Positions 1-6,660 of a DNA stretch of 21,756 nt are shown piece by piece (position 1 is the first letter of the stretch; each line of letters begins with the position of its first letter). The stretch comes from UBA4055 sp964648295 (lineage in GTDB: Bacteria; UBA4055). A model generated the notes under the pieces. That model was not told the DNA's origin and did no database searches. It saw only the letters and a list, made by a program, of their open reading frames with translations. A program made the translations under genes and the position numbers. The stretch spans positions 1 to 21,756 of the forward strand of contig CAZYNH010000023.1 in NCBI GenBank assembly GCA_964648295.1. Reading direction: 5' to 3'.

Positions 1-171
1 AACATCCAGAAAGCGGTCATCGACAATGCCCCAAAAGGTACCGAGATAGACAATCTTAAAGCCGTGAAGATCGGGATCGAACTGGGCAAAAAAGCATTAA
101 AATCTAACGAAAAGATCGTAAAACTGACTATAGACGATGCTGTATTGCCTGAGGAAGACAACGGAAAATAA
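1..171 (+). CDS. C-terminal fragment of an unidentified protein
   Basis: An open frame enters from the left edge and stops with TAA at 169-171, giving 56 residues that end in PEEDNGK. The fragment is mixed charged and aliphatic (for example LKAVKIGIELGKKALKSNEK), looks soluble, and has no motif I recognise. It ends 17 bases before ndk, and an SD-like aaaaggtg lies in that gap, so the two are probably co-transcribed. The start and most of the protein lie outside the window, so I assign no function. That it is coding is inferred from the uninterrupted frame, the codon usage matching its neighbours, and the close spacing to ndk. Confidence 0.6.
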   Translation, partial: NIQKAVIDNAPKGTEIDNLKAVKIGIELGKKALKSNEKIVKLTIDDAVLPEEDNGK

Positions 172-188
172 TAAGAAAAGGTGAACTT

Positions 189-626
189 ATGCTCGAACTG
201 AGTCTCTGCATGGTCAAACCTCATGCTTTTGCGACTAAAAAACTCGGCACGATAATTTCGATGCTCGAAGCGGCCGACTTTAATGTTGTAGGGATCAAAT
301 CAGTAAAACTTACGCCTGAAATGGCAAGAAGGTTCTATTTTGTTCATGAGGGTAAGGAATTTTTCGGCAGGCTGACGGACTATATGAGCTCGGGCACGGT
401 GGCGGCGATCTGCGTGGAAAAAGAGAACTGCGTGGCTGAATTGAGAAAGCTGGTCGGCGCGACCGATCCGGCGCAGGCCGCTGAAGGTACCATCAGGCGT
501 ACCTGCGGTACGAGCAAGGAAAAGAACGCTGTCCACGCATCTGACTGCGTCGAGAACGCGAAAAAGGAGATCCGTTTCTTCTTTTCCGATATCGAGCTTT
601 ATTCATACAGGTTCATCCAGTACTAG
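189..626 (+). CDS. ndk: Nucleoside diphosphate kinase
   Basis: Ndk transfers the gamma phosphate of ATP to nucleoside diphosphates through a phosphohistidine, balancing cytosolic NTP and dNTP pools. The 145-residue length fits the family (about 135-150). The signature NAVHASD contains the catalytic His116, and the N-terminus SLCMVKPHA matches the usual (F/I)xxIKPxA strand with its ATP-contacting Lys. GATDPAQAAEGTIR is the usual nucleotide-binding segment. After it, RRTCGTSKEKN replaces the commoner RGDF...GRN, a slight local divergence. The ATG is preceded by aaaaggtgaactt, a plausible ribosome site. The gene follows an unidentified partial gene by 17 bases and is followed by a terminator hairpin, so it is likely the last gene of an operon. 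Confidence 0.96.
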   Translation: MLELSLCMVKPHAFATKKLGTIISMLEAADFNVVGIKSVKLTPEMARRFYFVHEGKEFFGRLTDYMSSGTVAAICVEKENCVAELRKLVGATDPAQAAEGTIRRTCGTSKEKNAVHASDCVENAKKEIRFFFSDIELYSYRFIQY

Positions 627-645
627 AACGCGACTGAATATAAAT

Positions 646-675
646 AAAAAATCCGGAAAATTATCCGGATTTTTT
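646..675. terminator. Bidirectional intrinsic terminator between ndk and tRNA-Leu
   Basis: A perfect 12-bp inverted repeat, 646-657 (aaaaaatccgga) and 664-675 (tccggatttttt), surrounds a 6-base loop. The stem has a GC core and ends in six T on the plus strand and, by symmetry, six T on the minus strand. It lies just after the ndk stop and just past the 3' end of the minus-strand tRNA-Leu, so it can end transcription from both sides. Confidence 0.88.
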
Positions 676-682
676 ATTTGAG

Positions 683-766
683 TGCCCGGGACTGGGATCG
701 AACCAGCACAGCATTGCTGCCACCAGACCCTGAACCTGGCGCGTCTGCCAATTCCGCCACCCGGGC
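683..766 (-). tRNA. tRNA-Leu (anticodon CAG)
   Basis: Read on the minus strand, the acceptor stem GCCCGGG pairs perfectly with CCCGGGC, followed by discriminator A at 683. The anticodon arm CCAGG-TTCAGGG-TCTGG gives anticodon CAG, reading CUG leucine codons. A long variable arm (TGGCAGCAATGCTGT) marks a class II tRNA, and the T loop is TTCGATC. Length is 84 bases and CCA is not encoded (the next bases are CTC), so CCA must be added by nucleotidyltransferase. A promoter stands 13 bases upstream and the shared hairpin at 646-675 ends the transcript. Confidence 0.96.
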
Positions 767-778
767 GAACAGTGCGGA

Positions 779-806
779 AATATATGAAATAAAATATTTT
801 TGTCAA
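779..806 (-). promoter_or_regulatory. Sigma-70-type promoter of tRNA-Leu
   Basis: On the minus strand, TTGACA (801-806) and TATATT (779-784) are separated by 16 bases. Transcription would start near 771, only a few bases before the mature tRNA 5' end at 766. It lies in the 49-base gap after the ftsK stop, so the tRNA need not depend on ftsK readthrough. Confidence 0.75.
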
Positions 807-815
807 GTGCATTTT

Positions 816-3128
816 CTAATCATCATCCATCGAGCTCGCCAGTACTTCCCGCTGTTTTGAGCCCTGGTGAGGCCCGACAACCCCGTCGCGCTCGAGCTGG
901 TCTATGAGCTTTCCCGCTCTCGCGTAACCCACCGAAAGCCCGCGCTGAAGCATGGATACGGACGCCATCCCTGTTTTGATTACAAGCCTTTTGGCCTCCA
1001 GATATTTGGGGTCATCCGATGGCGATCCGCCGAATTCATCGTCGTCACCGCCCATTGCGGCTATCTGGGCGGACGAAGGTTTGGCCTTGATAGATATCTT
1101 GTCGAAATTATCCGGCTGCGAACCGATGTGCGCAACAACCTTGTTTATCTCTTTCGTTTCGACGAGCGCGTTCTGGATCCTTATAAGGTCGGATTCGCCC
1201 GGAGGGATCAGGAGCATGTCGCCCTTGCCGAGGAGCGATTCGGCGCCTTTTCCGTCAAGTATCGTTCTTGAGTCTATCTGGCTTATGACCCTGAAAGCGA
1301 TACGGGTCGGAAAGTTAGCTTTAATGGCGCCGGTGACGACCTTGACCGACGGGCGCTGGGTGGCGAGCACAAGGTGGATCCCAATGGCCCTGGCCATCTG
1401 CGCGAGCCTGCATATCGGGTCCTCGACGGCTTTTCCGGATGTCATCATAAGGTCGCCGTACTCGTCAAGGATACATATTATATACGGCAGCTTGCGGAAC
1501 GGCGCGTTCGTTATTTCGTTGAACTTGAGCTCGCCCGACTCGACCATCGCATTATATTCCTCAATGTTCCTTGTGCCGGACTGGTTCAGCATATCGTATC
1601 TCGACTCCATTTCTGTCACAAGCGCATCAAGAAGCCTTACGGCATCCTCCGGGCTTGTTACCACGGGATCATCTATTCCTTCAATCTTAAGAAGATGATG
1701 CTTTAAGAGCCCCGAATAAACCGAAAGCTCCACTTTTTTCGGATCTATCATGCAGAACTGAACTTCCTCCGGCGTCGCTCTGTAAAGGATCGAGATTATA
1801 AGCCCGTTTATGCAGACGGATTTTCCTGATCCGGTCGATCCGGCTATCAGAAGGTGAGGTGTCTTGGCAAGGTCAAGAATATAGTTCTCGCCTGATATCA
1901 GTTTACCAAGCGCTATTGCGAGCTTTGATTTATGTTTTATGAATTTCTCTGATGCGATGATCGATTTTAAATATACGACCGACGGGTTCGAGTTCGGGAT
2001 CTCTATGCCTATGGTGCCTTTTCCCGGAATAGGCGCGACTATCCTGATGCTTTTTGCCTTTAACGCCATCGCGAGATCGTCTTCAAGAGATGTGACCCTG
2101 GATACTTTCACGCCCCTGGCGAGCTCGATCTCATACTGGGTTATGACGGGACCGGGGTTTATCTTGACCACCTTGGCCTCAAGTGAGAACTCTTTCAGTT
2201 TTTCCTCAAGAGTAACAGCAATTTCACGCAATTTCTGCTCGTCTTCAATTATATTCACATTCGATTTAGTCTCGTTTAAAAAATCAATATCCGGCGGAAT
2301 ATATTTATATTTTTTATCGACTTTAGCCTTGTAATCGACTGATATCTCAACCACGGCTTCCTCGATATCGAATTCCTTATCGGTTTTCTTAGTCTTGCGC
2401 GGTTCGGCTTTCACATGTGTCTCAGCGGCAGTCACCTGATCATCCGCAGATTCATTTTCATTGTTCTTCCTGGTCAGCTCCTCCAGCCTCTCCTCTTCTT
2501 TCCGTTTAAGCTCGTTATTAAGTTTTATCCTAGCGCGGTATTTTCTGAATTTCTTGTACAATCCCGACATTATCCTCCACAGCAGTATGAAAGGGAAAAG
2601 AACGGCTTTAAGCAGATGATCGGCCCTGAAATCGAATACGAACAGAAGTATTATCAGAAAAAGCGATGAAAGGGTTATCAGGCTTCCGGCGTAGCCGAAG
2701 AATTCTATGAGCGCCCGCGCGCCTCTGAACCCCAGAGCGCCTATGCTGTCCCATTTGTCGCTCTCGTCTTTGAAATAATCAAAATCCCTTCCGTACATAA
2801 AAACCGCGGCCGACACGGAAATGACCGACGAGATAAGCAGATAGACCGATGCGTTCTTTAAATGCTTAAGATATGTTTTCATTTTAATAAAGCTGTATCC
2901 CTCTGCGAAAAGAAATACGGGCATGAGAAAAAAGATGTAGAGTCCGAAAGTATGCGAGTACAGGATCTGAACAGCACCCTCAAGGCTTTTTCCCACCGAT
3001 ATCATCTTCCCCACCTCTCCCCCGTCGCCGGATGTGACGACAGACACAAGGCCCAGAAGTATTATAAGGCCTACAGCCAGGAATATTATCCCGAACATAT
3101 CATGCAGCTTTTCTCTACTGAATTTCAT
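816..3128 (-). CDS. ftsK: FtsK/SpoIIIE DNA translocase
   Basis: This septum-anchored ATPase pumps double-stranded DNA to clear and decatenate chromosomes at division. The 770 residues match the short SpoIIIE-like form rather than the about 1300-residue E. coli FtsK. Four hydrophobic segments lie near residues 11-31, 55-81, 93-113 and 149-167. A charged, Glu/Lys-rich linker covers about 185-270. The motor domain follows, with Walker A GSTGSGKS (Lys436) and Walker B ILDEYGD (Asp555-Glu556). The C-terminal winged-helix gamma domain (about 700-760, including TGMASVSMLQR and GYARAGKLIDQLE) normally reads polar guide sequences. The ATG lies 17 bases after the amrB-like gene on the same strand, so both are probably one transcript. 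The protein ends in a short acidic tail, SSMDDD. Confidence 0.96.
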   Translation of the reverse strand: MKFSREKLHDMFGIIFLAVGLIILLGLVSVVTSGDGGEVGKMISVGKSLEGAVQILYSHTFGLYIFFLMPVFLFAEGYSFIKMKTYLKHLKNASVYLLISSVISVSAAVFMYGRDFDYFKDESDKWDSIGALGFRGARALIEFFGYAGSLITLSSLFLIILLFVFDFRADHLLKAVLFPFILLWRIMSGLYKKFRKYRARIKLNNELKRKEEERLEELTRKNNENESADDQVTAAETHVKAEPRKTKKTDKEFDIEEAVVEISVDYKAKVDKKYKYIPPDIDFLNETKSNVNIIEDEQKLREIAVTLEEKLKEFSLEAKVVKINPGPVITQYEIELARGVKVSRVTSLEDDLAMALKAKSIRIVAPIPGKGTIGIEIPNSNPSVVYLKSIIASEKFIKHKSKLAIALGKLISGENYILDLAKTPHLLIAGSTGSGKSVCINGLIISILYRATPEEVQFCMIDPKKVELSVYSGLLKHHLLKIEGIDDPVVTSPEDAVRLLDALVTEMESRYDMLNQSGTRNIEEYNAMVESGELKFNEITNAPFRKLPYIICILDEYGDLMMTSGKAVEDPICRLAQMARAIGIHLVLATQRPSVKVVTGAIKANFPTRIAFRVISQIDSRTILDGKGAESLLGKGDMLLIPPGESDLIRIQNALVETKEINKVVAHIGSQPDNFDKISIKAKPSSAQIAAMGGDDDEFGGSPSDDPKYLEAKRLVIKTGMASVSMLQRGLSVGYARAGKLIDQLERDGVVGPHQGSKQREVLASSMDDD

Positions 3129-3145
3129 ATAATCCGCTCTGTTTT

Positions 3146-3925
3146 TTAAATGAACACCGCCGAAAGGTAACCCACAACTCCGGACCTGTCGTTTATTATA
3201 TCTCCCGAATTTCTGTAATCAAGTATCTCCGGAACAAGTTTTTTCCCAGCGGCGGCCGCTATCATAGCTTTAATGCCTGTCATACCGCACGCCTCTCCGG
3301 CTCCCGCCTTCTCTGCATCGAGCTCTCTTATTCCTTCCGCGACAACTGAATCGATCCTCATGCATTCGTCGTAGGAATGGAAATGGCTGAGGTCGGAAGA
3401 GATTATAACAATATCTTTTTCCTCGTCCAGAACATCTTTTATCACATAAGAGAGCTTTTCATATTCAGTCTCGCCGTAAACGAATACAGCTATGCTTTCA
3501 ACATCCAGGTATTTTTTTATGAAAGGCAGCTGCACCTCTGCGCTGTGCTCATACAGGTGCGGCTCTTCAATAGATAGAAGTCCGTTGCTTTTTTTCAGCC
3601 TTCCAACCAGGTCACGGTTTACCTGCAGATTCTGACCGCAGAATCTGAATTCATCGAAATCACCTCCGCTGATACCGTAAAAAGCCACCCTGTGCGAAGG
3701 CGCGAAGATCACAGCCGATCTGTATTTTTCTCCGCGGGCATATTTGTAGGCATAAGACGCGGTAAGGCCTGAAAAAAAGAGGCCGGCATGCGGCGAGATC
3801 ATAGCTCTGACTTTCCCTTTTTTTTCGACTATGACCTTCATATCGAAATCGTTGAGCATCGCGTCAAGCTCCGCCGGATTTGACGGATAAAAAGAGCCTT
3901 CGACCGCAGGATGTCTTGTTTTCAT
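3146..3925 (-). CDS. amrB: Memo family protein (AmmeMemoRadiSam system protein B)
   Basis: The 259-residue cytosolic protein has all landmarks of the Memo family: HPAVEGSFYP at the N-terminus, SPHAGLFFSG, APSHR, EHSAEVQLPF, SSDLSHFH and the C-terminal VVGYLSAVF. Putative metal ligands corresponding to those of human Memo1 are His46, His78, His181 and Cys213. In many bacteria it accompanies an AMMECR1 protein and a radical-SAM protein, and its biochemical role is unsettled (metal or redox roles are proposed for Memo). Neither partner is in this window. The gene has its own promoter and a good ribosome site (catGGAGGtttatcATG), and it leads into ftsK 17 bases downstream. The family call is firm; function is unknown. 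Confidence 0.9.
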   Translation of the reverse strand: MKTRHPAVEGSFYPSNPAELDAMLNDFDMKVIVEKKGKVRAMISPHAGLFFSGLTASYAYKYARGEKYRSAVIFAPSHRVAFYGISGGDFDEFRFCGQNLQVNRDLVGRLKKSNGLLSIEEPHLYEHSAEVQLPFIKKYLDVESIAVFVYGETEYEKLSYVIKDVLDEEKDIVIISSDLSHFHSYDECMRIDSVVAEGIRELDAEKAGAGEACGMTGIKAMIAAAAGKKLVPEILDYRNSGDIINDRSGVVGYLSAVFI

Positions 3926-3943
3926 GATAAACCTCCATGCGAT

Positions 3944-3972
3944 AATATATCAAAGTCCCGGGCGATTTTCAA
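3944..3972 (-). promoter_or_regulatory. Promoter of the amrB-ftsK transcript
   Basis: On the minus strand, TTGAAA (3967-3972) and TATATT (3944-3949) are spaced by exactly 17 bases. The -10 ends 18 bases upstream of the amrB ATG, with GGAGG in between. It lies in the 155-base divergent gap to the M6 protease gene. Confidence 0.7.
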
Positions 3973-4080
3973 AGTATTTTATGACATTTCTTTTAGTTTT
4001 TTTGTAAAGATTTTGTTAGATTTAACCGGTCGTGTGAATTATATTCGACATGAATTGAATTGAAATAATCCGGAGGCAAC

Positions 4081-6651
4081 ATGAAAAAAATAACCCTTAT
4101 AATATCGCTCGCTGTATCCGCGTTCCTTTCGGGAGCACACCTGAAAGACATTCCTGTCACGATAACCCAGCCGGACGGGACGGAGATAAACCTGTTCGCT
4201 TCAGGCGATGAATTTTTCAACCGTCTTCACGACGTTAATGATTTTACTGTCATCCAGCATGATGACGGATGGTATTACTACGGGGTCAGAAGCGGTGATG
4301 AAGTTGTGCCTTCTTCCATAAGACTGAATGATGCCGATCCTGCCCGTTCCGGCCTTACCCCCGGCGCGGTAATATCTTCAGAACTTTATAAAAAAAGAGT
4401 AGCGTCTTTTAACAACCATCAGGTCCCCAAAGAAAAAGACGCCCCCACGACAGGAACGATAAATAATCTGTGCGTATTTATCAGATTCTCCGACGAGTCT
4501 GAATCAATTTTCAACAGGCAGAGATCTTATTACGATACTTATTTTAATAAACCTGACGGGCCTTCGCTCGGCCACTATTTCAACGAAGTATCTTATGAAA
4601 AACTGACAGTAAACTCCGTTTATTATCCGCATGTAGATGATTTTTCAACCAACCTTTCATATCAGGACATTTATCCCAGGTCATATTACAAGCCTTATAA
4701 CGCTACGACAAATCCTGACGGTTACAGCAACGATTCGGAGAGGACAGAACGGGAGCACAGCCTGCTCGAGAGAGCCGTGCTTGCCATTGCCGGTGAAGTT
4801 CCCACCGATCTTGTTATAGACAGCGACAGGGACGGTTTTGTCGACAACATAGTTTTTCTTATAAGCGGAGCACCGGGAGCCTGGGCATCACTTTTATGGC
4901 CGCACAGGTGGGCTCTCTATACAAAGAATATCTCTATCAACAGGAAAAGGGTCTGGGACTACAATTTCAACCTGACCGGAACGACCACATATTTCACAGT
5001 AGGCGTGATCGCCCATGAATTTTTCCACTCGCTCGGCGCGCCTGACCTTTATCACTACTATAACGACACCGCGCCTGACGCAGTCGGAGCGTGGGATGTA
5101 ATGAACAGTACTTCAAACCCGCCCCAATATATGGGAGCGTGGATGAAATACAAATACGGCAAATGGATTGACAGTGTACCCGTCATAAGCGCACCCGGAG
5201 TCTACAGCCTTAAACCACTTCAGTCAGAAACGGGTAATATATTCAGGATAAATTCTCCCAATTCATTAAACGAGTTTTTCGTGGTCGAATACAGAATGCA
5301 GACAGGATTATATGAAGCCAGCCTTCCCGGCTCGGACAATGGTATTCTTATTTACAGGATCAACTCTTCATATGAAGGAAATGCGGACGGGCCGCCGGAC
5401 GAAGTCTATATTTTCCGGCCGGGAGGAACCTTAACAGCAGGCGGAACTCTCAACAGCGCTCTTTTCAGCAAAGCTCTGGGAAGAACTGAATTCAATCAGC
5501 TCACGAACCCGTATCCTTTCCTTTCAAACGGGAACGCCGGCGGGATCAACATAGTCAACATAGGTTATGCCGGTTCTGAAATATCTTTCGAATTGTCGAT
5601 AAATGTTCAGCCTCCAAAGAACCTGATTACCGCTTGCGGATACGGCAAGATCGAACTTAACTGGACGGCGCCGGATGCCCAGCAGGGGGTAACGCTTTCT
5701 CATTACAGGGTCTACAGAAATTCGGAACTGATCGCGGACAATCTGTTAGCAGTATCATATACTGATGAGACTGTGGCCGACAACGATACTTACACATATT
5801 CAATTTCGGCATTCTATACAGGTGCCGTGAACGGAGAATCCTCTTTGTTAACGGCCGCACCGGCAACCTACAATCCTCCTGCCTCCCTTCCCTATTATAC
5901 TTCATTTGACTCCCAGGACAGATGGACGCAGCAGGAAACAGGCGGAGCAAGCCCTAGGTGGACAACAAGCAGCTCTTCAAACGCGGGCGGTGCCGCGCCT
6001 GAAATGATGGCTGAGATGGAGAATGTTGAGAACGCGACATCCAGGCTTATATCTCCTGCTTTCTCGACATCGGGCACCGACACAGTCCTGATCTCTTTCA
6101 GGCAATTCTATGACGCCTATGAAACGGGACTAGCCTACAAGGTGCTTGTCAGCCCGAACAAATCAGACTGGACAGAAACGGGCTGGTCATTCGCAGGAGA
6201 CTATTCCGACAACGGGCCTTCTCTTGAGACTATCGAGCTGACCGAATTCCCTGATCCGATGTATGTCGCTTTTACGCTCGAGGGTTATCTCTGGAATTAC
6301 GACGGCTGGTATATTGACGACTTAACTGTATCGAAAAAAGGAACGACCTCCGTTCAGGATACAAACATCCCGTCCGTTACAAAGCTCTACGGGAACTACC
6401 CTAATCCTTTCAACCCGTCAACGACTATCCGTTTCAGCCTTTCTGAAGTTTCAGATATTAAGCTGAACATATACGATTTGAAAGGCTCTCTTGTAATTAC
6501 TCTGGCGGAAGGGAAATTCCTGCCAGGTGAATACAGCTTGATGTGGAACGGAAGCGATAAAAATAACAGTCAGCTGCCTTCAGGATTATACTACATATCC
6601 CTTACATCCGGCGGCAGGACATTCATACATAAATCCTTACTCGTAAAATAA
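4081..6651 (+). CDS. Secreted M6-family metalloprotease with type IX sorting domain
   Basis: This is a predicted secreted zinc endopeptidase of the immune inhibitor A (M6) family, 856 residues. A signal peptide (MKKITLIISLAVSAFLSGA) is followed by the family's N-terminal region (about 25-115, including GDEFFNRLHD and DGWYYYG). The catalytic site is HEFFHSLGAPD (His312, Glu313, His316, Asp322, of the HExxHxxGxxD type), followed by WDVMN, which may be the Met-turn. Then come a fibronectin III-like domain (about 511-595), a jelly-roll segment (about 603-755) and a C-terminal sorting domain (about 765-856) with NYPNPFNPSTTIRF and a terminal KSLLVK. It would be exported by Sec and then by the type IX system. 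ATG has a good ribosome site (CGGAGGcaac). The cysteine protease gene starts 9 bases after its stop, so the two are one operon. Confidence 0.9.
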   Translation: MKKITLIISLAVSAFLSGAHLKDIPVTITQPDGTEINLFASGDEFFNRLHDVNDFTVIQHDDGWYYYGVRSGDEVVPSSIRLNDADPARSGLTPGAVISSELYKKRVASFNNHQVPKEKDAPTTGTINNLCVFIRFSDESESIFNRQRSYYDTYFNKPDGPSLGHYFNEVSYEKLTVNSVYYPHVDDFSTNLSYQDIYPRSYYKPYNATTNPDGYSNDSERTEREHSLLERAVLAIAGEVPTDLVIDSDRDGFVDNIVFLISGAPGAWASLLWPHRWALYTKNISINRKRVWDYNFNLTGTTTYFTVGVIAHEFFHSLGAPDLYHYYNDTAPDAVGAWDVMNSTSNPPQYMGAWMKYKYGKWIDSVPVISAPGVYSLKPLQSETGNIFRINSPNSLNEFFVVEYRMQTGLYEASLPGSDNGILIYRINSSYEGNADGPPDEVYIFRPGGTLTAGGTLNSALFSKALGRTEFNQLTNPYPFLSNGNAGGINIVNIGYAGSEISFELSINVQPPKNLITACGYGKIELNWTAPDAQQGVTLSHYRVYRNSELIADNLLAVSYTDETVADNDTYTYSISAFYTGAVNGESSLLTAAPATYNPPASLPYYTSFDSQDRWTQQETGGASPRWTTSSSSNAGGAAPEMMAEMENVENATSRLISPAFSTSGTDTVLISFRQFYDAYETGLAYKVLVSPNKSDWTETGWSFAGDYSDNGPSLETIELTEFPDPMYVAFTLEGYLWNYDGWYIDDLTVSKKGTTSVQDTNIPSVTKLYGNYPNPFNPSTTIRFSLSEVSDIKLNIYDLKGSLVITLAEGKFLPGEYSLMWNGSDKNNSQLPSGLYYISLTSGGRTFIHKSLLVK

Positions 6652-6660
6652 AGGAATAAG

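Noticed and set aside
952..1698. A 248-codon open frame on the plus strand opposite ftsK
   Set aside because: It lies wholly within ftsK, whose minus-strand reading has clear motor motifs. The plus reading is Ser/Ile/Thr-rich with no family likeness.
4013..4042. Possible promoter TTGTTA-18-AATTAT for the M6 protease operon
   Set aside because: A promoter must exist in this divergent gap, but the -10 is poor and several registers are equally plausible, so I did not list a position.
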